From positions 1-26,360 of the forward strand of contig DASXXM010000419.1 of assembly GCA_036503065.1 (NCBI GenBank): a stretch of DNA of 26,360 nucleotides, given 5' to 3'. The position numbers and the translations under genes are program-made. Under the pieces are notes generated by a model, which worked only from the letters and a program-made list of their open reading frames with translations, ran no database searches and was not told where the DNA came from. Shown one piece after another: positions 1 to 8,761 of the stretch. The stretch comes from DATEPR01 sp036503065 (GTDB lineage Bacteria > Actinomycetota > Actinomycetes > Mycobacteriales > Pseudonocardiaceae). Positions within the stretch are counted from its first letter, which is position 1. Every line of letters begins with the position of its first letter.

Positions 1-490
1 GCCTCTCGGAGACCTCGAGCCCGCAGCCACATCGACAGAGCGGGTGTGCACGGAGACCTAATTCTTCAGGTGATACATTCGAGAGTTTCTGTACCGTTTG
101 GGCGGTTTGTCCGTTCGTAAGGTGCTCGATCAGGGGCACCACCTTTCACCGGGTGGCATCAGCCCCTCACCAGCACAAGCTGGTGAGGGGCTGATCTTGT
201 TGTGTACGCCTGTGGTGGCGCTTCGGGTAGACGGCCGGCGAGGCCTCGACAGAGGGTCGGCTGCTTGTGTGGCCGGTGCTTCACTCCGTGAGTGGGTAGT
301 ACGTCGGCGTGCTCAATGTGGCTTTCATGACGATTTTGGACCCTTCGATGCAATGGCTTCCTAATTTGAAGGACTATTTGGGATGATTTCATCCCTGGTG
401 AACATCGATAGGGCCAAAACGGGGGCAGAGTCGGTCGACGGAATTGGGTGCGCGCTAGTCTCGGCGGCGAGTCGGAGCGCGGAGGAATGG
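1..490. other. Gene-poor left edge
   Basis: No gene is confidently supported here. A 19-codon open tail in the second frame ends with a TAA at 59-61 and has mostly G/C third positions, so it could be the last codons of a rightward gene that began outside the window; it is too short to identify. The hairpin at 158-195, listed separately, would suit the end of such a transcript. Open frames at 98-364 (+) and 159-392 (-) lack a recognisable domain and actinobacterial codon bias. The stretch 383-490 is open in frame with the following HTH gene and may be its 5' extension or its leader. Confidence 0.4.
158..195. terminator. Perfect 17-bp stem hairpin, probable terminator
   Basis: Bases 158-174 and 179-195 are exact reverse complements around the 4-nt loop ACAA. 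The right arm is followed by CTTGTTGTG, only a weak T-rich tail. It lies about 100 nt beyond a possible rightward gene end at 61 and well ahead of the next rightward gene, so a rightward terminator is the simplest reading; with its symmetry it could work both ways. Confidence 0.6.
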
Positions 491-910
491 GTGACGGGAG
501 ACTGGACTGCGGTCGCGAGTGCGATCAATGAGCGCATGACAGAACTCGATCGCAGCCAGGGCGAGGTCATCAAGCGCTCTGGCCTGGCGAAGCAGACCGT
601 CGGCGAAATCCAGCACAACACGCTGCAGCGCAATCGGAGCCGGCGCACCCTGGAAGCTATGTCCGGTGCGCTCGATTGGCATCTTGACCATCTGGCCGCC
701 GTGCTCGAGGGACGGACGCCGCCCGAGGTTGGCGCGCCCTACACGAGATCGGCCGATGACATCCCGACGCGGTTCGACATCATCGAACACCGACTCGACC
801 TGATGCGCGACGAACTCAAGGAAGCCGAAGAGCGTTTCGACGAATTCAAGAAGGAAATAATCGCCGGGATTCAGCAGATAATCTTACGCCTGCGGCAGCC
901 TGGACGTTGA
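491..910 (+). CDS. Small helix-turn-helix (XRE-like) DNA-binding protein
   Basis: A 139-residue protein opening GDWTAVASAINERM, followed by a helix-turn-helix stretch (GEVIKRSGLAKQTVGEIQHN) at roughly residues 21-40 and then the segment RRTLEAMSGALDW. This is the pattern of small actinobacterial XRE-type regulators. The last third (about residues 95-135) is rich in Glu, Lys and Arg with hydrophobic spacing and probably forms a coiled coil for dimerisation. I chose the GTG at 491 because GGAGG at 481-485 sits 5 nt ahead of it and the family motif starts directly after it. An in-frame ATG at 383 with GAAGG at 369-373 would add 36 residues of unrecognised sequence. Such proteins often sit alone and regulate nearby genes, but the target cannot be read from the sequence. 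It converges on the next gene with a 37-nt gap. Confidence 0.7.
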   Translation: MTGDWTAVASAINERMTELDRSQGEVIKRSGLAKQTVGEIQHNTLQRNRSRRTLEAMSGALDWHLDHLAAVLEGRTPPEVGAPYTRSADDIPTRFDIIEHRLDLMRDELKEAEERFDEFKKEIIAGIQQIILRLRQPGR

Positions 911-947
911 GTGGTTGCGCCTGCCAATGTCGCGAGGTCGGCCGCCG

Positions 948-2315
948 CTATCCGCGCAGTTCGGTGCCGTCGCCCAGTACTCGCGGGCCGGTTATCGTCA
1001 CGGCGCCCTCCACCGACACGCTGGCGCCGAAGACTACGTCGCCGGCCACGGTGAGGCTGGTGCAGCGGACCAGGGACGGGGGGCCGGCCGGGAAATGTCC
1101 GTCGAAGTCGCGCAGCAGGCCGAAATATTCACGGCTGAGGGATACTACCGGCGGTGTGCCGTCAAACATCGGCGTGACCTCGCCGTCCTCCGACACGCTG
1201 TAGGCGTCCGAGCGGATCACCAGTAGGTCGTCCGTGGTCTTGACCGGTACGAATCTGGTCCTTGGTACTTCGACGGCCTGTGCGCCCTCGATCGATCCGA
1301 TGGCGGCGCCCATCGCGGTCTCCAGTTGGAGGACCGGGGTGCTGTCCGGGTCCGTCGGGTCGACCGTCTTGCGGTTGACGATGAGTGGCAGTTCCGGCGC
1401 TGCGGGGTTCTCGTCCTGCAAACGGCTCAGTGCGTGCAGGTCGATCCAGAGATTGTTGGTGTTGAAGAACTTCCAATGATCCACGTCGGCGAAGGACGGG
1501 TCGCCGTCGGGGACCTGGGCCGATTCGCGCAGGATGATTCGGCCGTTGTGCCGGGCCAGGTGGCCGCCCTTCCGGTCCGCCGCGGTGCCTCGCACCACCT
1601 CCATCGCGAACGGGATGGCCTCGTTCGCGATCCAGGACGCGATGCGGACGTCGACCCGCGAGCCGAGATTGTCGGCGTTGGAGACGAAACACCAGCGGAC
1701 ACCGGCGTCCAGCAGTCGTTTCGTCGTGCCGCTCGCGGTCAGTGACGTGTAGATGTCGCCGTGTCCGGACGGGCACCACTCCAGTGTCGGGTTCGGCGGC
1801 CACTCGACCGGGTGGAGGTCGTCGGCGCGGATTTTGGGTTCCCTGCCCTGCAGGAAGTCCAGTGGGACGTCCTGCTTGCCCAGGTCGGCGTAGCGTTCGA
1901 GTATCTCGAGTGAGGGGCCCTGCGTGCTGGACGAATTCATCAGCATCAGCGGCAGCCGCGTCTGGTACCGGTCGCGCAGCGCCAGCACCTGTTGCGCGAT
2001 GATGTCGAGGAAACTGGTGCTGGGCTTGACTTTCAACGACGATTTCGGGCCGGACAGGCCCATGCTCGTGCCTAGCCCGCCGTTGAGCTTGACGACCACC
2101 AACTGGTCCAGAACACTGCGCGCTGCCGCCTGCGACGGCGTGGGCAACTCTGCCAGCTTGCGCACATCCGCCAGCGGTTCCAGGGCGCTTCCCGGCAGTT
2201 GTCCGGCATTCAGCTCGGCCAGTTGGTCCAGTCGGCGGCGCAGGGCCGCGACCTCTGCCGGGTGAGCGCCGGATTCCCGCATCTTGGCCAGAGTCGCCGC
2301 AACGTGATCAGGCAT
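948..2315 (-). CDS. UTP--glucose-1-phosphate uridylyltransferase (UDPGP family)
   Basis: A 455-residue cytoplasmic enzyme of the eukaryotic-type UDPGP family, not the shorter bacterial GalU type. It makes UDP-glucose from UTP and glucose 1-phosphate for cell-wall polymers, glycogen/trehalose and glycosylation. The nucleotide-binding loop LNGGLGTSMGLSGPKS lies at about residues 77-92, with the basic SLKVK just after it. The uridine and sugar-binding stretches (MLMNSSSTQG, PSGHGDIY, FVSNADNLG, FFNTNNLW) follow in family order, and a beta-helix-like tail ends the protein (DVVFGASVSVEGAVTI). Length is normal. The start at 2315 has only a weak ribosome site (GGGGTG, about 12 nt upstream). It is transcribed away from the Pls-like gene and is probably housekeeping. 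Confidence 0.93.
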   Translation of the reverse strand: MPDHVAATLAKMRESGAHPAEVAALRRRLDQLAELNAGQLPGSALEPLADVRKLAELPTPSQAAARSVLDQLVVVKLNGGLGTSMGLSGPKSSLKVKPSTSFLDIIAQQVLALRDRYQTRLPLMLMNSSSTQGPSLEILERYADLGKQDVPLDFLQGREPKIRADDLHPVEWPPNPTLEWCPSGHGDIYTSLTASGTTKRLLDAGVRWCFVSNADNLGSRVDVRIASWIANEAIPFAMEVVRGTAADRKGGHLARHNGRIILRESAQVPDGDPSFADVDHWKFFNTNNLWIDLHALSRLQDENPAAPELPLIVNRKTVDPTDPDSTPVLQLETAMGAAIGSIEGAQAVEVPRTRFVPVKTTDDLLVIRSDAYSVSEDGEVTPMFDGTPPVVSLSREYFGLLRDFDGHFPAGPPSLVRCTSLTVAGDVVFGASVSVEGAVTITGPRVLGDGTELRG

Positions 2316-2385
2316 GAGTTCGCTGACACCCCGTCATCCGTGCTCCACCGCCAGTGTGATGGGTGGCATCGTACCGCCACGCACG

Positions 2386-2440
2386 GGTGAGTTTTGGCTC
2401 ACCACGGCTCCCGTTGAGGGTTAACGCGAGGTAAACTCGC
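2386..2440. promoter_or_regulatory. Inverted repeats between divergent genes
   Basis: The 207-bp gap between the uridylyltransferase start (2315) and the Pls-like start (2523) must hold both promoters. Two short inverted repeats stand out: GGTGAG at 2386-2391 with CTCACC at 2398-2403, and GCGAG at 2426-2430 with CTCGC at 2436-2440 around GTAAA. Either could be an operator half-site pair. I could not find a convincing -35/-10 pair for either direction. Confidence 0.25.
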
Positions 2441-2522
2441 CGGTTGGCGACGTCGTCGCGTTGCCTGGCCGGAAGTCTACTGAGGACATATCTCGGCCCC
2501 ACGACCTACCGGAAGGGTGCCG

Positions 2523-5500
2523 ATGCGGTCCGACCTGGCCACGATCGCCGTTGTGCCGGAGACGTTCGAGATACCCGTGCGTCCGGAAGCCGTTGTGCCG
2601 GCGGTGTTTTCCTCTGGTGATGCGGCGGAAACCCGTACTTTGCTGGATATTCTGGCGCAGACGGCGCGTCGATACCCGCATGCGGCCGCGTTGGATGACG
2701 GGCGGGCCGTGCTGCACTACCGGGGGCTGCTCGGCGAGGTGGAGCAGCTGCGGGCGCGACTGGCCGGGCACGGGATCGGGCGGGGCGACCGGGTCGGGGT
2801 GCGGGTTCCGTCGGGGACCATCGACCTCTACGTGGCGATTCTGGGGATTCTGGCGGCCGGCGCTGCTTACGTGCCGGTGGATGCCGAGGATCCGGACGAG
2901 CGGGCCGAACTGGTGTTCGGTGAGGCCGGGGTGTGCGCTGTGATCGGCGCCGAACGGAGTGTCACTCGACTGGGTACTCCGTTGGGGGTGCCGGGACCGG
3001 CTGAGGTCGGTGACGATGCGTGGATCATCTTCACGTCCGGGTCCACCGGGAAACCCAAAGGTGTCGCGGTCAGCCATGCGTCTGCCGCCGCCTTCGTGGA
3101 TGCCGAGGCCGGGTTGTTCCTGACCGACGAACCCATCGGACCGGGTGACCGGGTGCTGGCCGGGCTTTCGGTTGCGTTCGACGCTTCCTGTGAGGAGATG
3201 TGGCTGGCCTGGCGGCACGGCGCCTGCCTGGTGCCGGCTCCTCGTGCCCTGGTGCGGACCGGGATCGATCTGGGGCCCTGGTTGGTCGAGCGGCGCATCA
3301 CGATCGTGTCGACCGTGCCCACGCTGGCCGCGCTGTGGCCGGCGGACGCGCTGGACGACGTGCGACTGCTGATCTTCGGCGGCGAGGCGTGCCCGCCGGA
3401 GCTGGCCGAACGCGTTGCCGTGGAAGGCCGCGAAGTCTGGAACACCTATGGGCCGACCGAGGCGACCGTGGTGGCGACGGCAGCTCAGCTGACCGGCGAG
3501 GGGCCGGTCCGGATCGGGCTGCCGCTGGCGGGGTGGGAGCTGGCCGTGGTGGACGAGGCCGGCGACGTGGTGCCGATGGGCGGTACCGGCGAGCTGGTGA
3601 TCGGTGGCGCCGGCTTGGCTCGGTACCTCGATCCGGCCAAGGACGCCGAGAAGTACGCGGCGCTACCTGCCCTCGGCTGGCCGCGCGCCTACCGCAGCGG
3701 TGACCTCGTGCGCGCCGAACCGGACGGGCTGCTGTTCCTGGGGCGGGCCGACGAGCAGGTCAAGCTCGGCGGCCGACGGATCGAACTCGGCGAGGTGGAC
3801 GCGGGACTCCAGGCGCTGCCGCACGTCGCGGGCGCCGCGGCGGCGGTGCGGACCACGCGGGCCGGCAACCAGATCCTGGTCGGCTACCTGGTCACCGACG
3901 ACGAGTTCGACCAGGCCGACGCCCTGGAACGGCTGCGGGCCACGCTTCCCGCCGCGCTGGTGCCGCTGCTGGCCGTGGTCGACACGCTGCCCACCCGCAC
4001 CTCCGGCAAGGTGGACCGGGCCGCGCTGCCGTGGCCGCTGGCGACCGTGGCCGAGGTGATCGCGCCGGACGCGCCGCTCACGCCGACCGAGCGCTGGCTG
4101 GCCGAACTCTGGGGCGAGATCCTGGGTGTGCCACCCGGTCGCGCGGACACCGACTTCTTCGCCAGTGGCGGCGGGAGCCTGGCCGCGGCTCGGCTGGTTT
4201 CCATGATTCGGGCCCGGTTTCCGGACGGGTCGGTCAGCGACATCTACCAGTGCCCCACGTTGGGTGCGCTGGCCGCGCGGCTGGCGGAGCGCGAGGCGCA
4301 CCAGCACGCGATCCGCGAGATCCGGCCGACGCCCAAGCGCGCCGCGTTCGCGCAACTGCTGATTACCTTGCCGCTGCTCACCGTGGTGGGCCTGCGGTGG
4401 GTGGTCGCGCTGGCGACGGTCGACAACGTCATCGGTTTCGGGCCTGCCGTGTCATGGTGGTGGGTGGTGCTGGGCTGGCTCTTGGTGATCAGTCCGCCTG
4501 GGCGGCTGGCGATCGCGGCGGGTGGGGCGCGGCTGTTGCTTCGTGGGTTGCGGCCGGGTAGCTATCCGCGTGGCGGCAGTGTCCACTTGCGACTGTGGTC
4601 GGCCGAGCGGCTGGCCGAGCTGAGCGGGGCGACGAACCTCGCCGGGGCGTGGCTGACGTACTACGCGCGGGCGCTCGGCGTGCAGGTGGGCAGCGGCGTC
4701 GACCTGCACACGCTGCCGCCGGTGACCGGGATGTTGAAGCTGGGCAAGGGTTGCGCCGTCGAGCCCGAGGTGGACCTGTCCGGGCACTGGCTGGACGGCG
4801 ACGTGCTGCACGTCGGCCGGATCCGGATCGGCGCCGGGGCCACCATCGGCGCGCGGAGCACGCTGTTCCCCGGCGCCCGGATCGGCAAGCGGGCCGAGAT
4901 CGCGCCCGGTTCCGGCGTGGCCGGTTCGGTGCCGGCCGGGCAGTGCTGGTCCGGGGTGCCGGCCGGGCGGATCGGCAAGGCGGCGCACCGCTGGCCTGCG
5001 GACCGGCCGGCGCGGACCGCCCGGTGGACGTTCGGCTACGGCGTCACGTCGCTCGCGCTCGGTGTGCTGCCGGTGCTGGCCGCGTTGCCCGGTTTGCTGG
5101 TACTGGGGCTGTTCCTGCGTGGTACGACCACGTTGGGCGACGCCGTGCGCCAGGCGCTGCTGGGTGTGCCGCTGGGGACGGTGACCGCGCTGGCCGCGTA
5201 CGCGCTGCTCATCCTCGTCGGCGTGCGGGTCGTCGGGTCCGGTCTGCGGGCCGGGCACTACCCGGTGCACGGGGCGATGGCGTGGCGGGCGTGGACCACG
5301 GCGCGGTTGATGAGCATGGCCAGGGTCGTGCTGTTTCCGTTGTACGCCAGCCTGTTCACGCCGGTCTGGCTGCGGGCCCTCGGTATGCGGGTCGGCCGCG
5401 GGGTCGAAGCGTCGACGGTGCTCGCGCTGCCCAGCATGACGAGCGTCGGGGACGGCGCCTTCCTGGCCGACGACACCATGGTCGGCTCCTACGAACTGGG

Positions 5501-6410
5501 CGGCGGCTGGCTGCACCTGGCCGCCGCGCGCATCGGCAAACGGGCGTTCCTCGGCAACTCCGGCATGACCGCGCCCGGCCGCGCGGTGCCCAAGCGCGGC
5601 CTCGTGGGCGTGCTGTCGTCGACCCCGAAACGGGCCAAGGCGGGCAGTTCCTGGCTGGGCATGCCGCCGATCAAACTGCCGCGCTCGGCCGACGATGCCG
5701 ACACCAGCCGCACGTTCGACCCGCCGCGCCGGCTGGTCGTGGCAAGGGCACTCGTGGAGCTGTGCCGGATCGTGCCGGTGATGTGCGCGGTCGCGTTGGC
5801 CGTGCTGACGCTGGCCGGTTTCCAGGCGGTGGCCGGGCGGTTCGGGTTCGCGGTGGCGGCGGCGCTGGGTGGGCCGTTGCTGTTGGCGGCCGGGATCGTG
5901 GCCGGTCTGGTGGCGATCGCGGCGAAGTGGCTGCTGGTCGGGCGGTTCCGGGTGACCGAGCACCCGCTGTGGAGTTCGTTCGTGTGGCGCGATGAGCTGG
6001 CGGACACGTTCGTCGAGGTGCTCGCGGTGCCGTGGCTGGTCGGTTGGATCGGCGGCACGCCGCTGATGAGCCTGTGGCTGCGCGGTCTCGGCGCCCGGAT
6101 CGGGCGGGGCGTGTGGTGCGAGAGCTACTGGCTGCCCGAGTCCGATCTGATCCGCATCGGTGACGGGGCAAGCGTGAACCGGGGGTGCGTGGTGCAGACG
6201 CACCTGTTCCATGATCGGATCATGCGCATGGACGAAGTCGAGTTGGCCGGCGGATCGACGCTGGGGCCGCACGGCATCGTGCTGCCCGGCGTGCGGATCG
6301 GCGAGCGGACCACGGTGGGCCCTGCGTCGCTGGTGATGCGCGGCGAGGACGTGCCGGCCGACACCCGCTGGCTGGGCAACCCGATCACCGCGTGGTCCAG
6401 CCGGGGATGA
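2523..6410 (+). CDS. Pls-type membrane NRPS, candidate poly(amino acid) synthetase
   Basis: A 1295-residue protein with the layout of epsilon-poly-L-lysine synthetase. An adenylation domain (about 30-500) has A3 motif TSGSTGKPKG from residue 171, YGPTE, and the A10 lysine in TSGKVDR. A carrier domain has its phosphopantetheine serine S552 in FFASGGGSL. Then come three pairs of membrane helices (about 607-665, 838-905, 1075-1135), each followed by a hexapeptide-repeat C domain. In this family a loaded amino acid is joined iteratively into an isopeptide homopolymer by the membrane C domains, without a condensation or thioesterase domain. Aligned by eye to GrsA, the selectivity code reads D-A-E-S-I-G-T-V-V-K, close to the bacitracin lysine code as I remember it, so a basic amino acid such as lysine is the likely substrate. 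The ATG at 2523 follows GGAAGG (2511-2516) by 6 nt; the GTG at 2517 is too close to it. The stop overlaps the peptidase start by ATGA. Many actinomycetes carry such genes without a known polymer. Confidence 0.9.
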   Translation: MRSDLATIAVVPETFEIPVRPEAVVPAVFSSGDAAETRTLLDILAQTARRYPHAAALDDGRAVLHYRGLLGEVEQLRARLAGHGIGRGDRVGVRVPSGTIDLYVAILGILAAGAAYVPVDAEDPDERAELVFGEAGVCAVIGAERSVTRLGTPLGVPGPAEVGDDAWIIFTSGSTGKPKGVAVSHASAAAFVDAEAGLFLTDEPIGPGDRVLAGLSVAFDASCEEMWLAWRHGACLVPAPRALVRTGIDLGPWLVERRITIVSTVPTLAALWPADALDDVRLLIFGGEACPPELAERVAVEGREVWNTYGPTEATVVATAAQLTGEGPVRIGLPLAGWELAVVDEAGDVVPMGGTGELVIGGAGLARYLDPAKDAEKYAALPALGWPRAYRSGDLVRAEPDGLLFLGRADEQVKLGGRRIELGEVDAGLQALPHVAGAAAAVRTTRAGNQILVGYLVTDDEFDQADALERLRATLPAALVPLLAVVDTLPTRTSGKVDRAALPWPLATVAEVIAPDAPLTPTERWLAELWGEILGVPPGRADTDFFASGGGSLAAARLVSMIRARFPDGSVSDIYQCPTLGALAARLAEREAHQHAIREIRPTPKRAAFAQLLITLPLLTVVGLRWVVALATVDNVIGFGPAVSWWWVVLGWLLVISPPGRLAIAAGGARLLLRGLRPGSYPRGGSVHLRLWSAERLAELSGATNLAGAWLTYYARALGVQVGSGVDLHTLPPVTGMLKLGKGCAVEPEVDLSGHWLDGDVLHVGRIRIGAGATIGARSTLFPGARIGKRAEIAPGSGVAGSVPAGQCWSGVPAGRIGKAAHRWPADRPARTARWTFGYGVTSLALGVLPVLAALPGLLVLGLFLRGTTTLGDAVRQALLGVPLGTVTALAAYALLILVGVRVVGSGLRAGHYPVHGAMAWRAWTTARLMSMARVVLFPLYASLFTPVWLRALGMRVGRGVEASTVLALPSMTSVGDGAFLADDTMVGSYELGGGWLHLAAARIGKRAFLGNSGMTAPGRAVPKRGLVGVLSSTPKRAKAGSSWLGMPPIKLPRSADDADTSRTFDPPRRLVVARALVELCRIVPVMCAVALAVLTLAGFQAVAGRFGFAVAAALGGPLLLAAGIVAGLVAIAAKWLLVGRFRVTEHPLWSSFVWRDELADTFVEVLAVPWLVGWIGGTPLMSLWLRGLGARIGRGVWCESYWLPESDLIRIGDGASVNRGCVVQTHLFHDRIMRMDEVELAGGSTLGPHGIVLPGVRIGERTTVGPASLVMRGEDVPADTRWLGNPITAWSSRG

Positions 6411-7702
6411 CCGACGGCGACTCCTATCTGCCGGCTCACGGCAACGACGGTTACCGGGTCACTCACTACGACCTCGCGCTGGACTACCGTCCGGGTGCCG
6501 GGCGGCTGGCCGGCAAGGCCCGGATCGAGGCGATCTCGGCGCGGCCGCTGACCGGGTTCAGCCTCGACCTGATCGGGCTGCGGGTGGACCGGGTGCTGGT
6601 CGACGGCCGGCGTCCGGCCAAGTACACGCATCGCGCGGGCAAGCTGCGGATCCAGCCGGCGGAGCCGGTGCCGGCCGGGGCCGAGTTCGTCGTCGAGGTG
6701 CGCTATTCGGGGACGCCGCAACCGGTGCGCACCCGGCACTGGGGGGACCTCGGTTGGGACCGGCTGGCGGACGGCGCGCTCGTGGCCAGCCAGCCGATCG
6801 GCGCGCCGAGCTGGTTCCCGTGCAACGACCACCCGGCCGACAAGGCCAGCTACCGCATCTCGATGACCACCGCGTCGCCCTACACCGTGATCGCGAGCGG
6901 CACGCTGGAATCCTGGCGGGTCGGCGCCGGCAGCACCACCTGGGTCTACCACCAGCCGGCGCCGACGCCGAGCTACCTGGTCACCGTGCAGATCGGGCAC
7001 TACCAGGTGCTCGACCTGCCGGGGCCGGTACCGCAGTGGGCTGCCGTGCCGGCCCGGCTGACGGACGACTTCGGCCACGACTTCGGCCGGCAGCCCGCGA
7101 TGTTGGCCGAGTTCGGCCGGCTGTTCGGGCCCTACCCGTTCGGGGAGTACACGGTCGTGGTGACCGACGAGGACCTTGACGTGCCGGTCGAGGCCCAGGG
7201 CGTGTCCGTGTTCGGCGCGAACCACTTGGACGGGCGGCGGTCGTCGGAACATCTGGTCGCGCACGAGCTGGCGCACCAGTGGTTCGGCAACTCACTGACC
7301 GTAGGTGATTGGCGACACATCTGGTTGAACGAGGGTTTCGCAAACTACGCCGAATGGCTGTGGTCGGAAGTCTCCGGCGGCGAGTCAGCGGCTTGGCACG
7401 CCGCGCGGTCCCGCGCCGTGCTGAACACGCTGCCCCAGGACCTGGTGCTGGCCGATCCGGGCGTGGCGCGGATGTTCGACGACCGGGTCTACCAGCGCGG
7501 GGCACTGACGCTGCACGCACTGCGCACGAGGATCGGCGACGACGGCTTCTTCTGCCTGCTTCGCGCGTGGACGTCGGCCCACCGCCACGGCACCGTGCGC
7601 ACCGAGCAGTTCACCGCGCTCGCCCAGCGGCACACCGGCGAGCCATTGGACGAGCTTTTCACCGCGTGGCTGTACCGGCCCGCGCTGCCCGACGTCACGT
7701 AG
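6407..7702 (+). CDS. M1 family zinc metallopeptidase (Pld-like)
   Basis: A 431-residue aminopeptidase N-family protein. The zinc site is H286-E287-x-x-H290 (HELAHQWFGN) with the third ligand E309 in NEGFANY, giving HEXXH-X18-E. The usual GxMEN substrate-amine motif is replaced by PVEAQG, which still places a glutamate (E262) 24 residues ahead of the first zinc histidine, as in LTA4 hydrolase-type enzymes. The protein is shorter than full aminopeptidase N because the C-terminal helical domain is reduced. No signal peptide is visible. The start ATG overlaps the upstream TGA (ATGA), so the gene is translationally coupled to the Pls-like synthetase. Known epsilon-polylysine-degrading enzymes of Streptomyces are M1 peptidases, so this gene may trim or detoxify the polymer; that role is inference. 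The in-frame upstream start at 6392 is less likely. Confidence 0.92.
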   Translation: MTDGDSYLPAHGNDGYRVTHYDLALDYRPGAGRLAGKARIEAISARPLTGFSLDLIGLRVDRVLVDGRRPAKYTHRAGKLRIQPAEPVPAGAEFVVEVRYSGTPQPVRTRHWGDLGWDRLADGALVASQPIGAPSWFPCNDHPADKASYRISMTTASPYTVIASGTLESWRVGAGSTTWVYHQPAPTPSYLVTVQIGHYQVLDLPGPVPQWAAVPARLTDDFGHDFGRQPAMLAEFGRLFGPYPFGEYTVVVTDEDLDVPVEAQGVSVFGANHLDGRRSSEHLVAHELAHQWFGNSLTVGDWRHIWLNEGFANYAEWLWSEVSGGESAAWHAARSRAVLNTLPQDLVLADPGVARMFDDRVYQRGALTLHALRTRIGDDGFFCLLRAWTSAHRHGTVRTEQFTALAQRHTGEPLDELFTAWLYRPALPDVT

Positions 7703-7838
7703 GACGCACGGCGTTCTTGCCCTTTCGGTCTTTTCTTGTGCGCGATTGTCTGGAATCACGTATCCAACCAAGCCACGACGCCCTCCTTCAACGTAGAACA
7801 GAGGGGCCAGGTACGGCTCCAACCAGGGGGCGATGGGA

Positions 7839-8261
7839 ATGACGATCGGCGCGGTGATCAACCGGGCGGCCAGCGACGAAGTGGTGCCCGCGGTGCGGTT
7901 CGCCTCCGGCACGGAGGTGACCTCGCGCACGCTCGTGCACAGCCCCGACCCGACCGAGCCGATCTACCCGGGCATGCTGCCGCTGGTCGCGGCGCGCCGT
8001 GCGGTGGCCGAGCTGATCGGCCACACCCGTGGCGCGGGCTGGCACCTGGAACTACGCGAAGTGTCCGCGTTTCGCCTGTTCGGCCCGCTGACCAGCGGTG
8101 ACCTGCTGACCACCCGGGTGACCTGCGAGCCGGCCGGACGACCGGACGGCGAACTGGTGGCGACCGCCCGCTGCACCCGCGCCGGCACGCCGATCGCGAA
8201 CCTGACGATGCGGCTGGCCGTGGTGCCGGACGTCACGCCGACCGACTGGGGCCGGCCATGA
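7839..8261 (+). CDS. FabZ-like hotdog protein, His-bearing subunit
   Basis: A 140-residue single-hotdog protein. The stretch VHSPDPTEPIYPGMLPLV aligns with the FabZ active-site segment GHFPxxPxxPGVLxxE: the histidine is kept (H34) and the Pro-Gly turn is kept after a two-residue insertion, but the catalytic glutamate position is valine (V50). The following strands (FGPLTSGDLL, ANLTMRLAV) fit the hotdog sheet. I chose the ATG at 7839 because AGGGGG at 7825-7830 is 8 nt upstream; the ATG at 7833 is only 2 nt from it. The stop overlaps the next gene by ATGA, so both should be made together. It may act as half of a heterodimeric dehydratase or thioester-binding protein. The 136-bp gap behind the peptidase shows no clear terminator, so read-through from that operon is possible. 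Confidence 0.75.
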   Translation: MTIGAVINRAASDEVVPAVRFASGTEVTSRTLVHSPDPTEPIYPGMLPLVAARRAVAELIGHTRGAGWHLELREVSAFRLFGPLTSGDLLTTRVTCEPAGRPDGELVATARCTRAGTPIANLTMRLAVVPDVTPTDWGRP

Positions 8262-8761
8262 CCGACCTGCGGCCGGTTCGCTCCGCGCTGGACTACGCGG
8301 ACATCAGGGCCCTGCTGCCGCAACGACACCCGGACCTGCTGGTGGACCAGGTGGTCCGGTGCGAGCCGGGCACCATGATCGAGACGCTGAAGGCGGTCAG
8401 CGGCGGTGAGCCGTGTTACGCGCGGCTGCCCGGCGGGCTGCCGGCGGACGCCTATCACTACCCGGAGGCGCTGCTGTTGGAGGCGTTCACGCAGAGCGCG
8501 GCCCTGCTGTGGGCGCGCACCCGTGGGCGGCCGTTCGCGGCGGCGCCGGTGCTGGCCGGTACGCGTGGCGTCACGTTCCACCATCCGGTCGGGCCGGGCA
8601 GCCTGCTGCGGACGGTCGCGAAGCTGATCCCGGGCACCGAGACCACGATGTTCTTCTGCGGCCGGTGCAGCCTGGTCGACGGTCCGCTCGTGTTGACGGT
8701 CGGCAATCTGGTGCTGGCGATGCGCCGGCCGAACGCCGTGCTGCGGGCGGCAGGCGAATAG
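8258..8761 (+). CDS. FabZ-like hotdog protein, Glu-bearing subunit
   Basis: A 167-residue protein closely following the FabZ (3-hydroxyacyl-ACP dehydratase) pattern: LLPQRHPDLLVDQV matches the family LLPHRxPFLLVDRV, and ALLLEAFTQSAALL matches the family helix LILEAMAQAxGLL, keeping the catalytic glutamate (E75). The segment before it is rewritten: GHFPGxPxxPG has become ADAYHYPE, so the catalytic histidine position reads leucine, although a different histidine (H67) lies nearby. A second conserved stretch, AGTRGVTFHHPVGPGSLL, matches the family strand for the acyl channel. The start ATG overlaps the previous stop. Together the two proteins carry one complete FabZ dyad. The substrate is unknown; a dehydration or acyl-loading step in a lipid or lipopeptide pathway is plausible. 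Confidence 0.78.
   Translation: MTDLRPVRSALDYADIRALLPQRHPDLLVDQVVRCEPGTMIETLKAVSGGEPCYARLPGGLPADAYHYPEALLLEAFTQSAALLWARTRGRPFAAAPVLAGTRGVTFHHPVGPGSLLRTVAKLIPGTETTMFFCGRCSLVDGPLVLTVGNLVLAMRRPNAVLRAAGE

Noticed and set aside
98..364. Possible 88-residue gene on the plus strand
   Set aside because: Crosses the perfect hairpin, lacks a domain, and third positions do not show the local G/C bias.
2414..2489. Possible sigma-70 promoter for the Pls-like gene (TTGAGG or TTGCCT)
   Set aside because: Neither hexamer has an acceptable -10 at 16-18 nt.
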